A stretch of DNA of 64,000 nucleotides from Hymenobacter terricola (GTDB lineage: Bacteria; Bacteroidota; Bacteroidia; Cytophagales; Hymenobacteraceae): assembly GCF_017921975.2 (NCBI RefSeq), contig NZ_JAGEMO020000033.1, forward strand, positions 26,630 through 90,629. Reading direction: 5' to 3'. The translations under genes were made by a program, and so were the position numbers. How positions within the stretch are numbered: position 1 is the stretch's first letter; every line of letters begins with the position of its first letter. Of this stretch, positions 26,124-34,844 are shown piece by piece. The notes beneath the pieces were generated by a model, which had not been told where the DNA came from, ran no database searches, and saw nothing but the letters and a program-made list of their open reading frames with translations.

Positions 26124-26347
26124 GAAAATTTTTAATATAAAAATTAATATTTATTATTGCTGTAAATTTCGGCCATCGCCAATGCCTGAAGTGCAACAAA
26201 TAGGCGGGCTTGAATTATTTTAGCCAAAATATCATCGATTGATTGCTGGCGCACGTTCGCGATGCGTTGCCGCTGGTGTCGACGGCTCATTACATGCATT
26301 AGAATTCTTTTGCTTGAAAATCAGAAACATTCTTACCACAAAAACAT

Positions 26348-27460
26348 ATGAAACGTGCGATTGTCACCGGGGTAACCGGTCAGGACGGGGCTTACCTGGT
26401 TGAGCTGCTGTTGAGTAAAGGCTACGAGGTGCACGGCATCAAGCGCCGCTCTTCACTCATCAACACCGACCGCATCGATGCCCTCTACCAGGACCCACAC
26501 GAAGAGCACGTGCGCCTCACCCTGCACTACGGCGACCTGACGGACTCGACCAACCTCATCCGCATCGTGCAGCAAGTGCAGCCCGATGAGATTTACAACC
26601 TCGGGGCCATGTCGCACGTCAAGGTTTCGTTCGACACGCCCGAGTACACAGCCGATGTGGACGGTGTGGGCACGCTGCGCCTACTCGAAGCCGTGCGCAT
26701 TCTGGGCCTGGCCCACAAAACCCGGATTTACCAGGCCAGTACCTCCGAGCTCTACGGCCTGGTGCAGCAGGTGCCGCAGTCCGAAACCACGCCTTTTTAC
26801 CCGCGCTCGCCCTACGCCGTGGCCAAGCTCTACGGCTATTGGATTACGGTGAACTACCGCGAAGCCTACGGCATGTATGCCTGTAACGGTATCCTCTTCA
26901 ACCATGAAAGCCCCCTGCGCGGCGAAACTTTTGTCACGCGCAAAATCACCCGCGCGGCCTCGCGCATCGCGCTGGGTCTGCAACAAAAGCTGTACCTGGG
27001 CAACCTGGACGCCAAGCGCGACTGGGGCCACGCCAAAGACTACGTGAAGGCCATGTGGCTGATGTTGCAGCAGGAAACACCTGAAGACTACGTGATTGCC
27101 ACCGGCGTGACCACCACCGTGCGCGAGTTCGTGCGTCTGGCTTTTGCTGAGTTGGGCATCGAAGTCGCGTTCAGCGGCGAGGGCATTGCCGAAACGGGGC
27201 AGGTAATGGCCTGCACCAATCCTGATTTCCAATTGGCCGTGGGCACCACCGTGGTGCAAATCGACGAGCGGTATTTCCGTCCCACTGAGGTGGAACTGCT
27301 CATCGGCGACCCGGCCAAGGCCAAACGCCAGCTCGGCTGGGAGCCCAGCTACGACCTCGCCGCCTTGGTACGCGAAATGGTACAGGCCGACCTGGAGTTG
27401 TTCCGCCGTGATGCCTACCTGCAGGCCGGCGGCCACGTCATCACCAACGCTTACGAATAG
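26348..27460 (+). CDS. gmd: GDP-mannose 4,6-dehydratase
   Basis: 370 residues. Extended SDR with GVTGQDGAYLVELLL near the N-terminus, GIKRRSS, HYGDLTDSTNL, and catalytic SPYAVAKLY (Tyr about 155). FNHESPLRGETFVTRKI and GHAKDYVKAMW are typical Gmd segments. It turns GDP-mannose into GDP-4-keto-6-deoxymannose. Two routes in this window can use that product: Fcl (next gene) to GDP-L-fucose, and the perosamine synthase at 31765. It is preceded by a 242-base spacer with a possible promoter and followed after 37 bases by fcl. Confidence 0.96.
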   Translation: MKRAIVTGVTGQDGAYLVELLLSKGYEVHGIKRRSSLINTDRIDALYQDPHEEHVRLTLHYGDLTDSTNLIRIVQQVQPDEIYNLGAMSHVKVSFDTPEYTADVDGVGTLRLLEAVRILGLAHKTRIYQASTSELYGLVQQVPQSETTPFYPRSPYAVAKLYGYWITVNYREAYGMYACNGILFNHESPLRGETFVTRKITRAASRIALGLQQKLYLGNLDAKRDWGHAKDYVKAMWLMLQQETPEDYVIATGVTTTVREFVRLAFAELGIEVAFSGEGIAETGQVMACTNPDFQLAVGTTVVQIDERYFRPTEVELLIGDPAKAKRQLGWEPSYDLAALVREMVQADLELFRRDAYLQAGGHVITNAYE

Positions 27461-27497
27461 GCTGCTGGCCCTGTCGCACATTATCATTTCGTGACCA

Positions 27498-28424
27498 ATG
27501 CAGCCAGACGCTAAAATTTACGTGGCCGGACACCGGGGTATGGTGGGCGCGGCTCTGGTGCGCCGCCTCGAACGAGCCGGCTACCACAACCTCATCGTGC
27601 GCACCTCGCAGGAACTGGACCTTCGCAACCAGGCGGCTGTGGCCACTTTCTTCGCCCGGGAGCGTCCCGAATACGTGTTGCTGGCCGCCGCCAAAGTGGG
27701 CGGCATTGTAGCCAACAACACCTACCGGGCCGATTTCCTCTACGACAACCTGTTGATTCAGAACAACGTCATCGGGCAAAGCCACCTGCACGATGTGCAG
27801 AAGCTGCTGTTTCTGGGCTCCTCGTGCATCTACCCCAAAATGGCCCCTCAGCCCATTAAGGAGGAATACCTGCTCACGGGCCCGCTCGAACCCACCAACG
27901 AGCCCTACGCCATCGCCAAAATCGCAGGCCTGAAGCTGTGCGAGGCTTTCCGGGACCAGCATGGCCGGCACTACATTAGCGCCATGCCCACCAATCTCTA
28001 CGGCCCCGGCGACAACTACGACCTGCAAACCTCACACGTACTGCCGGCCATGCTGCGCAAGTTCCACGAGGCGCGGGAGCAAGGGCATCCCGAAGTCGAA
28101 ATTTGGGGTACAGGCACACCCTACCGCGAATTCCTGCACGTCGACGACCTCGCCGATGCCTGCCTGCACCTGCTGTTGCACTACGATGGCGCTGCCTCCG
28201 TCAACATTGGTACTGGTGAAGACCTGACTATCCGCGAGCTAGCCGAGTTGGTGCGCGACATCACCGGCTATACCGGCAACATTGTTTACAATACCGCCAA
28301 GCCCGATGGCACCCCCCGCAAACTACTTGACGTAAGCCGTATGCGGGCTCTGGGCTGGCAGGCTTCCATTGGCCTGCGCGAGGGTATTACGTCTGTGTAT
28401 AATGACGTGTTTGTTGCGGTGTAG
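27498..28424 (+). CDS. fcl: GDP-L-fucose synthase
   Basis: 308 residues. SDR epimerase/reductase with VAGHRGMVGAALVRRL at the N-terminus, VLLAAAKVGGIVANN, FLGSSCIYPKMAPQPI, and YxxxK in YAIAKIAGLKL (Tyr about 136). It converts GDP-4-keto-6-deoxymannose to GDP-L-fucose with NADPH. It lies 37 bases after gmd in the usual order. A GT11 fucosyltransferase that can use the product is encoded at 35546. Confidence 0.95.
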   Translation: MQPDAKIYVAGHRGMVGAALVRRLERAGYHNLIVRTSQELDLRNQAAVATFFARERPEYVLLAAAKVGGIVANNTYRADFLYDNLLIQNNVIGQSHLHDVQKLLFLGSSCIYPKMAPQPIKEEYLLTGPLEPTNEPYAIAKIAGLKLCEAFRDQHGRHYISAMPTNLYGPGDNYDLQTSHVLPAMLRKFHEAREQGHPEVEIWGTGTPYREFLHVDDLADACLHLLLHYDGAASVNIGTGEDLTIRELAELVRDITGYTGNIVYNTAKPDGTPRKLLDVSRMRALGWQASIGLREGITSVYNDVFVAV

Positions 28425-28604
28425 CACGTAAAGGCTGCAGTTCCATTCCGACGGGACTAGTTTATGCGCTTCTGCGATTTGCAAGGAGGTAGGGTATTGA
28501 CTGCTTTATATAAACGGCAATAAACCAAGTGCTAAGGCTTCTGAGTACGAGCCTGATTATGTTGCTTATCCCTAGCTGCGTCTGTATCATCGTCGCCTTG
28601 TCAC

Positions 28605-28612
28605 TATCTTTG
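28605..28612 (+). promoter_or_regulatory. -7 box upstream of the ABC exporter genes
   Basis: TATCTTTG is an exact TAnnTTTG match in the 243-base spacer after fcl. The predicted start near 28619 gives a leader of about 49 bases. No TTG sits at 17-23 bases. Confidence 0.4.
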
Positions 28613-28667
28613 CAGCATCCGGCGTCTTGTTCGACAGCCATGCTTTGAAAGTGTCCAGCTTTTTCGG

Positions 28668-29597
28668 ATGCTTTCCGTTGTACCTCCTAATCCGCTATCT
28701 GTGCAATCTGTCGAAGTCTTAAACGAGGTTCCTCGCATTTCACCTAGCACCCCGCCCGAGGCGGACTGGTCGGAGGTTATCCAACCACACACCCGCTTAT
28801 TCGACCTGGGCCTGCGCGACGTATGGCGCTATCGTGACCTTGTGCTGCTGTTCGTCCGGCGCGATTTTGTATCGAGTTACAAGCAGACCATATTAGGTCC
28901 TATCTGGTTCTTCATCCAGCCATTACTCACCACAATTACCTACATGGTGGTGTTTGGGGGCATTGCCAATCTCTCCACCGATGGGCTGCCTCAGCTGCCA
29001 TTCTACTTAGCGGGCGTTACCATCTGGAACTACTTCGCCCAAACGCTGACGACCGTTTCCACGGTATTCACAACCAATGCGGCCATCTTTGGCAAGGTAT
29101 ATTTCCCGCGCCTTACCATGCCACTATCCATTGTGGTGTCCAATTTGGTGCGCTTTGGAATTCAGTTCGCGCTGTTTCTGGCTGTGTGGGGGTACTACTT
29201 GGTCCTGGGGAATAGTCTGCATCCCAACCTTTATATCCTGCTCACGCCACTTCTTCTCGTATTGATGGGACTTCTGGGCTTGGGATTGGGCATGATTTTC
29301 AGTGCCCTCACCACCAAATACCGAGACCTGGCTATGCTACTTACCTTTGGGGTGCAACTCCTCATGTACGCCACGCCCGTCATTTATCCCTTATCAAAGC
29401 TACCCCTAAAATACAAGCCGTTTATTCTGGCCAACCCTCTAAGCGCCATTGTCGAAACCTTTAGGTTTGCCTTCCTGGGTTCCGGCTCGTTTAGTTGGCT
29501 CGCGTTAGGCTACAGCGCGGTTGTTACACTGGTCGTATTGGTAATCGGTACAGTGGTGTTCAATAAAGTAGAAAAAAGTTTTACCGATACCGTATAG
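28668..29597 (+). CDS. wzm: ABC-2 type polysaccharide exporter, membrane subunit
   Basis: 309 residues. An N-terminal cytoplasmic stretch ends in the family segment RDLVLLFVRRDF-SSYKQTILGPIWFFIQP, followed by about six membrane helices, matching Wzm/TagG permeases. With the ATPase encoded next it should export a lipid-linked polysaccharide across the inner membrane. The first about 35 residues are Pro-rich and poorly conserved, so the true start could be later, but no better ATG is apparent. A -7 box lies 56 bases upstream. Confidence 0.9.
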   Translation: MLSVVPPNPLSVQSVEVLNEVPRISPSTPPEADWSEVIQPHTRLFDLGLRDVWRYRDLVLLFVRRDFVSSYKQTILGPIWFFIQPLLTTITYMVVFGGIANLSTDGLPQLPFYLAGVTIWNYFAQTLTTVSTVFTTNAAIFGKVYFPRLTMPLSIVVSNLVRFGIQFALFLAVWGYYLVLGNSLHPNLYILLTPLLLVLMGLLGLGLGMIFSALTTKYRDLAMLLTFGVQLLMYATPVIYPLSKLPLKYKPFILANPLSAIVETFRFAFLGSGSFSWLALGYSAVVTLVVLVIGTVVFNKVEKSFTDTV

Positions 29598-29657
29598 CCC
29601 TGGAGCAGCCCGTTAGTCGGAAAGGAACCAAGAGTAGTACCATCTGGGAGAGTGAGT

Positions 29658-30914
29658 ATGAGCAATGTCGCAATTAAAGTTGAAGACCTGAGTAAGCTAT
29701 ATCGCTTGGGTGAAATCGGTACCGGTACCCTCAGCCACGACTTGAACAGGGCCTGGGCCCGGTTACGTGGCAAGGAAGACCCGTCTGCTATCATTGGCGA
29801 AGCCAATGACCGTACCGCTAAAGGTAGCAGCGATTTTGTCTGGTCGCTAAAAGATATCAACTTTGAAGTAAAACAAGGTGAAGTACTGGGCATTATCGGC
29901 CGCAACGGTGCCGGCAAATCCACACTGCTCAAAATTCTATCGAAAGTAACCGCGCCTACTACCGGTCGCGTTAAGGTGCGGGGCCGCATTGCTTCCTTGC
30001 TCGAGGTGGGCACCGGCTTCCACCCGGAGTTGACCGGCCGCGAAAATATCTTCCTCAACGGTGCCATTCTGGGCATGACGAAGGACGAAATTCGTAGCAA
30101 ATTCGATGAGATTGTCGATTTTTCGGGCGTTGAACGATATATCGATACGCCTGTAAAGCGGTATAGCAGCGGCATGTATGTACGCCTCGCCTTCGCCGTA
30201 GCGGCTTTTTTGGAACCTGAAATCCTGATTGTGGACGAAGTTCTGGCCGTGGGTGACGCGGAGTTTCAAAAAAAATGCCTGGGCCGGATGAAGGATGTGA
30301 GCGTGAATGATGGGCGCACTGTTCTATTTGTTAGTCATAATATGGGAGCTGTTACCGCATTATGTGATAAGGCGCTGGTAATGAGCAACGGGCTAGTAGC
30401 TTTCGATGGGGCAGTTAACAAAGGAATGGACTACTATTTGAAGCTAGGTAATAATGCGGCGTCGAGTAAATACATAAATGAAAATCCGAAGGAGAATGAT
30501 TTACTAAGCGTAGACCTGTTGAATACAGTAGGTGAATCGTCAACAAGTTTTTACTTCTCAGAGGAAGTAGTCTTGAAATTCAAAATAGTGATTCGGGATA
30601 CCGAGAAAAATTTCACGTTAGGATTTCACATCAAGGACCAGACAGAACGAAAAGTATTCACTAGTGAAATTAATATAAAATCAATTGTTTCAGAGCCTGG
30701 TGTTTATGCTTTTCAGTCTATAATTCCTGCGAATGTTCTAACCCCTAACAGCTATGCGCCTACTGTAGCATTACATATTCCAAACGTTGAGATTATCACT
30801 ATTATTGAGGATAAGCTGATGTTCGAGATTGAAGAAACTGGAACAGAATTGTTTCAATATGCAGGTACTGACTATGGCTGTGTATTTATCAATTGTGAGT
30901 GGAGTAAAGTATAA
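29658..30914 (+). CDS. wzt: ABC polysaccharide exporter ATPase with C-terminal glycan-binding domain
   Basis: 418 residues from the ATG at 29658; a GTG six bases earlier is in frame but less likely. The nucleotide-binding domain has Walker A GRNGAGKST (about 81-89), signature YSSGMYVRLAFA (about 168), Walker B ILIVDEVLAVGD and the switch His in FVSHNMG. An extra about 170 residues (from about 245) form a Wzt-C-like beta-sandwich that in O9a-type systems recognises the modified non-reducing end of the finished glycan. Base composition changes inside the gene: the ATPase part is GC-moderate, the C-terminal part is AT-rich like the genes that follow. This suggests the recognition domain was exchanged together with the downstream sugar genes (inferred). 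Confidence 0.92.
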   Translation: MSNVAIKVEDLSKLYRLGEIGTGTLSHDLNRAWARLRGKEDPSAIIGEANDRTAKGSSDFVWSLKDINFEVKQGEVLGIIGRNGAGKSTLLKILSKVTAPTTGRVKVRGRIASLLEVGTGFHPELTGRENIFLNGAILGMTKDEIRSKFDEIVDFSGVERYIDTPVKRYSSGMYVRLAFAVAAFLEPEILIVDEVLAVGDAEFQKKCLGRMKDVSVNDGRTVLFVSHNMGAVTALCDKALVMSNGLVAFDGAVNKGMDYYLKLGNNAASSKYINENPKENDLLSVDLLNTVGESSTSFYFSEEVVLKFKIVIRDTEKNFTLGFHIKDQTERKVFTSEINIKSIVSEPGVYAFQSIIPANVLTPNSYAPTVALHIPNVEIITIIEDKLMFEIEETGTELFQYAGTDYGCVFINCEWSKV

Positions 30915-30928
30915 TAAATATTTTTAAT

Positions 30929-31753
30929 ATGAAAACCTGCAAAATTTGTCTGAAAAATTCTCATTTTTTATTTGAAAGTAAGGTGCTTTACAAGCACCAA
31001 GTATCTTATTTTCAATGTGAATCATGCAAATTTATTCAAACTGAAACGCCATTTTGGCTGGATGAAGCATACTCATCTGCCATAGCGGGTCTTGATATTG
31101 GCCTTTTGTACAGAAATAATGTTTTCTCTAACACAATTCCGGGTATTCTTGAGCAATTCACATTAACTGACGATTGTTATATTGACTATGGCGGAGGGTA
31201 TGGAGTATTTGTTAGAATGATGCGCGATAAAGGGTACAACTTTTATTTATACGATAAATATTGTGAAAACTTATTCGCACAGTTTTTCGAGCTTGACAAT
31301 TGCAGCGTGAAACGTTTTGCAGCACTGACTGCCTTTGAAGTGTTCGAGCATCTTGTTGACCCGATTAGCGAAATTGCAAAAATGTTTGAATTTTCTGACT
31401 CAATAATATTTTCAACAGAAATTCAGCCTGATATTTCATTTAATTCTGACCAGGACTGGTGGTATTTTGTTCCGGAGGGAGGCCAGCATGTTGCATTGTA
31501 TAGTTTAGAAAGCTTAAATTATCTTGCCGATTTATTTGAATGTACGCTATTTACAAATAATAGTAATTTGCATATTTTGTCAAAGAGGCAAATGCCTAAC
31601 CCTTTTGAAGTAAGGACGAAGCAAGATTCTTTACTTCTCAGAACTATGCGATTTATAAACAGGAAAATTTTATTCCCACCAGTTGCTGCAAGTCACCGAG
31701 AAAGTCTGCTTTCGAGAGATTTTGAAATGGTTAAGAGTAAATTAATAATTTAA
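30929..31753 (+). CDS. Class I SAM methyltransferase with N-terminal zinc-finger-like motif
   Basis: 274 residues. It begins with two CxxC pairs (CKIC and CESC, about residues 4 and 31), as in sugar C-methyltransferase-like and related Methyltransf_23 proteins. SAM motif I is YIDYGGGYGVF, followed by an acidic YLYDKYC and the typical TAFEVFEHLVDP. It lies 14 bases after the ABC ATPase and 11 bases before perosamine synthase, and is AT-rich like its neighbours. In O9a-type export a methyl group ends the chain and is read by Wzt-C, so this enzyme could be a chain-terminating methylase (inferred). The acceptor sugar is unknown. Confidence 0.75.
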   Translation: MKTCKICLKNSHFLFESKVLYKHQVSYFQCESCKFIQTETPFWLDEAYSSAIAGLDIGLLYRNNVFSNTIPGILEQFTLTDDCYIDYGGGYGVFVRMMRDKGYNFYLYDKYCENLFAQFFELDNCSVKRFAALTAFEVFEHLVDPISEIAKMFEFSDSIIFSTEIQPDISFNSDQDWWYFVPEGGQHVALYSLESLNYLADLFECTLFTNNSNLHILSKRQMPNPFEVRTKQDSLLLRTMRFINRKILFPPVAASHRESLLSRDFEMVKSKLII

Positions 31754-31764
31754 ATACACAATGT

Positions 31765-32868
31765 ATGCAAGGTTCTGTTATCAGAATTCCTGTCTATCAG
31801 CCTTCGCTGAACGGAAACGAAAAGAAATACGTAAATGAATGCCTTGATTCCACTTGGATTTCTTCTAAGGGGAAATTTATTCCACAGTTTGAAGAGGCAT
31901 TTGCGGACTATATAGGCTGTGAGCACGCCACTGCCGTCAGTAATGGAACCGTCGCCATTCACTTGGCATTAATAGCTTTAGGTATTGGTCCTGATGATGA
32001 AGTCATCGTTCCAACGTTAACTTACATAGCATCAGTAAATGCAATTGCATATACGGGCGCTACGCCAGTATTTGTCGATTCGCTATTCGATACTTGGCAA
32101 ATGGACCCTGAAGACGTTAGGAAGAAAATCTCGCCTCGTACCAAAGCGGTAATGGCAGTGCATTTGTATGGACATCCATGTGATATGGATGCACTTAAGC
32201 GAATATGCGATGAGAATGACTTATTCCTCATCGAAGATTGTGCGGAAGCAATTGGCTCGCTTTACAAGAATCAGCACGTAGGCAGCTTTGGCGATATCGC
32301 CACGTTTAGTTTTTTTGGCAATAAAACTATTACCACGGGTGAAGGCGGAATGGTTGTTACCAACGACCATACATTGCATGAACGCGCCGTTCATTTCAAA
32401 GGTCAAGGGCTGGCCAAGCACCGGCAGTATTGGCATGATGTAATTGGATACAATTACCGTATGACTAATATTTGCGCTGCAATAGGATTAGCGCAGTTTG
32501 AACAAATGGATTTTTTATTGAATCGTAAGTTGGAGATAGCTGCTCTTTATCGTAATGCTTTCCAAGGTTCACCAGTACTCTTTCACGGGGAACATGCTGA
32601 TGTACGAAACAGCTACTGGATGTGCTCCATTTTGGTGCCAGAAGCAGGCCAAAGAGAGGGACTGCGGGAGCACCTGGCGGCCCACGGAATCGAAACTCGT
32701 CCTTTGTTTTATCCCGTCCATACAATGCCTATGTATTCAGGTCGGTTCCAAAAGCATACTGTAGCCGAGGCACTGGGCTGGCGCGGAATTAATCTTCCTA
32801 GCTTTCCGGGTCTGTCGGATAGCCAAGTTCACGAAATCGCAACTGTTGTAAAGTCATTTTGGAAATGA
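31765..32868 (+). CDS. per: GDP-perosamine synthase (GDP-4-keto-6-deoxymannose 4-aminotransferase)
   Basis: 367 residues, the normal length. DegT-family PLP enzyme closely matching the RfbE/Per subgroup: IPVYQPSLNGNEKKYV, WISSKGKFI, ATAVSNGTVAIHLAL, LIEDCAEAIG, Schiff-base Lys187 in FSFFGNKTITTGEGGM, YWHDVIGYNYRMTNICAA and RGINLPSFPGL. It aminates C4 of GDP-4-keto-6-deoxymannose, the Gmd product (gmd at 26348), using glutamate, giving GDP-perosamine. An ATG at 31761 is out of frame; the ATG at 31765 is the start. Its TGA overlaps the start of the formyltransferase gene (ATGA), so the two are translationally coupled. Confidence 0.9.
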   Translation: MQGSVIRIPVYQPSLNGNEKKYVNECLDSTWISSKGKFIPQFEEAFADYIGCEHATAVSNGTVAIHLALIALGIGPDDEVIVPTLTYIASVNAIAYTGATPVFVDSLFDTWQMDPEDVRKKISPRTKAVMAVHLYGHPCDMDALKRICDENDLFLIEDCAEAIGSLYKNQHVGSFGDIATFSFFGNKTITTGEGGMVVTNDHTLHERAVHFKGQGLAKHRQYWHDVIGYNYRMTNICAAIGLAQFEQMDFLLNRKLEIAALYRNAFQGSPVLFHGEHADVRNSYWMCSILVPEAGQREGLREHLAAHGIETRPLFYPVHTMPMYSGRFQKHTVAEALGWRGINLPSFPGLSDSQVHEIATVVKSFWK

Positions 32869-33581
32869 AAATTATTCTGTGCGGTTATAATTGGGTAGGA
32901 TGTAAGGCTTTGGACTTACTAATAAGTAGCGGGCATGAAGTTTTTGTTTACACTCATTCCTCGCAGTATTATACAAACGACTTGGAAAGCTTCTGCAAGA
33001 AAAAGGGTGTTGCATATACATTAGAGAAGATTGATGAAGCAAATTTGCCTTTCCTACCGGAAGTTATCGCGAGTATATATTACCGATATATAATTAGTAA
33101 AAGCGTAATTGATGCATGTAATGGGAAAATATTTAACCTTCACCCATCACTTTTGCCTGAATATAAAGGGTGCAGCAGTCTCACGTGGGCAATGATTGAT
33201 GGACTGAATACTTCTGGTTATACATATCACTACTTAACTACTGAAGTAGATAAGGGAAAGATTATCATCCAGAAAGAGGTGGCTATAGAGGATTTTGACA
33301 CACAAGTAAGCCTTTACTATCGCGTAATGTTCGACGCTGTAAAGGACTTTCTGAACGTTGTTGACTTGGTTAATCGTGGTTTTGAAGGATTAGAACAAGA
33401 TAAAGACCAAGGGAAATATTTTAAACGAGGAGCGCCTTACCAAGGTGCAATAGACCCAGGTTGGGAGTTGGAAAAGAAGGAAAGATTTATAAGAGCAATG
33501 ATTTTTCCACCTTTACCATTGGCCACATTTAATGGTAAACCTGTGGCCAATCTCTCCGATATACAAGGCGCTGACAAGTAG
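32865..33581 (+). CDS. Sugar N-formyltransferase (GDP-perosamine N-formyltransferase candidate)
   Basis: 238 residues from the ATG overlapping the previous stop (ATGA). The N-terminal half is a formyl_transferase Rossmann-like domain with the catalytic Asn-His-Asp set: Asn91 and His93 in IFNLHPSLLPEYKG and Asp129 in TTEVDKGKII. These enzymes move a formyl group from N10-formyltetrahydrofolate to the amine of a nucleotide sugar. Coupling to the perosamine synthase gene points to GDP-N-formylperosamine, as in Brucella O-antigen (WbkC); a dTDP-amino sugar substrate is the alternative. The C-terminal about 50 residues probably form the small helical or OB-like extension usual in this group. AT-rich. 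Confidence 0.8.
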   Translation: MKIILCGYNWVGCKALDLLISSGHEVFVYTHSSQYYTNDLESFCKKKGVAYTLEKIDEANLPFLPEVIASIYYRYIISKSVIDACNGKIFNLHPSLLPEYKGCSSLTWAMIDGLNTSGYTYHYLTTEVDKGKIIIQKEVAIEDFDTQVSLYYRVMFDAVKDFLNVVDLVNRGFEGLEQDKDQGKYFKRGAPYQGAIDPGWELEKKERFIRAMIFPPLPLATFNGKPVANLSDIQGADK

Positions 33582-33588
33582 ACTGATA

Positions 33589-34773
33589 ATGAATATCTTA
33601 CTTTACATTCCTAAGCTAGACCAGTCACACGGCGGCGTAAGGCAGTATTCAATTGCATTAATGAGAATTCTTGCTCAAGATAAGCATAATACTTATTTTG
33701 TGTATCATAACGGCTCAGACCAAGAAGTACTGAGTTCTCTTGCTGTTGCACCTCATTTGCACCGGGTCATGGACTCTGATGTGGCCAAGACAACGGTTCA
33801 GGCTAAAATAATTAGAGGGAAACAAATTATAAATTTTCTATCACGCCGCTTCAGCACCGGATGGCAGTTTAAAATTGATAGTCTCATTGACAGGCTCATT
33901 CATAAATATAAAATCGATATAATTCATTGCCCCTACCAGTTTATACCTCTTACTAATAACGCTAAATTAATTGTTACTCTGCATGATGTGCAGGAGATTC
34001 ATTTTCCGGATTTTTTCACTGCTGAAGACCGCGCTTATCGGGCAGTCAATTTTCTTGATTTCCTGCGACGGGCTGATGAAGTAGTTGTGAGTTACAGGCA
34101 CATTAAAAATGACCTTGTGAAATACTTTGCCATACCCCCTGATAAAATCCAGGTTGTTTTGCTTGATATGGGAAAGTTATGGTTTGAAAGGTTTACTGAA
34201 GCCGATGTTCTTTCACTTAGCGAATTAAACTTACCAAGCCCTTTTATTTTTTACCCTGCAAATACATGGAAGCATAAAAACCATAGCCGGTTATTACGTG
34301 CATTAGCCTTATTGAGAGATGAATACGGCTGTAGGGTGAATCTAATCTGTTCCGGGCACTTAAACGAACATTACGAGGAATCTTTGAGCATGGAAATGGA
34401 TGAGTTGAATCTACATGACCAAGTTCGATTCTTAGGAATAGTGGACGAGCAGTCTTTGTTCAGCCTTTACCGGCATTGCTTAGGCGTAGTGGTGCCTACA
34501 GTTTATGAGGCAGGGAGTTTTCCTTTGATGGAAAGTATACTCTTGAAGGTTCCGGTTATATGTTCCAGTGTGACATCATTACCAGAAACGGTAGATAACC
34601 CGGATTTTTTATTTGACCCCTTCGATGCTGAAAGCATGGCTGCTAAAATAAAGCTGCTTTGGACCTCAGAGGAATTCAGACAGCTTTCAGTGGCTAATTC
34701 GAATACTGTTGGATGGAAATTGAAGCATACGCGAGCGCTGGAAAAACTACTGAGTTTATACTCGGGCCTTTAG
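33589..34773 (+). CDS. Glycosyltransferase, GT4 family
   Basis: 394 residues from the ATG at 33589; the frame extends 57 bases upstream into the previous gene, but MNILLYIPKLDQSHGGVRQYS is the usual GT-B start. The C-terminal domain has YPANTWKHKNHSRLLRAL and VVPTVYEAGSFPLMESILLKVPVICS, the E-x7-E-like nucleotide-sugar site. Family members transfer a sugar with retention of configuration at the cytoplasmic membrane face. It follows the formyltransferase by 7 bases, so it may add the perosamine-type residue (inferred). AT-rich. Confidence 0.85.
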   Translation: MNILLYIPKLDQSHGGVRQYSIALMRILAQDKHNTYFVYHNGSDQEVLSSLAVAPHLHRVMDSDVAKTTVQAKIIRGKQIINFLSRRFSTGWQFKIDSLIDRLIHKYKIDIIHCPYQFIPLTNNAKLIVTLHDVQEIHFPDFFTAEDRAYRAVNFLDFLRRADEVVVSYRHIKNDLVKYFAIPPDKIQVVLLDMGKLWFERFTEADVLSLSELNLPSPFIFYPANTWKHKNHSRLLRALALLRDEYGCRVNLICSGHLNEHYEESLSMEMDELNLHDQVRFLGIVDEQSLFSLYRHCLGVVVPTVYEAGSFPLMESILLKVPVICSSVTSLPETVDNPDFLFDPFDAESMAAKIKLLWTSEEFRQLSVANSNTVGWKLKHTRALEKLLSLYSGL

Positions 34774-34844
34774 TCATAAACATAACTATTGCCTAAAGCA
34801 ACAGGATTACTTTTTTGACACTAGATTTGAAGCAAAAATAAACT

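Noticed and set aside
31761..31763. ATG just before the perosamine synthase gene
   Set aside because: Out of frame with the enzyme; the ATG at 31765 is in frame.
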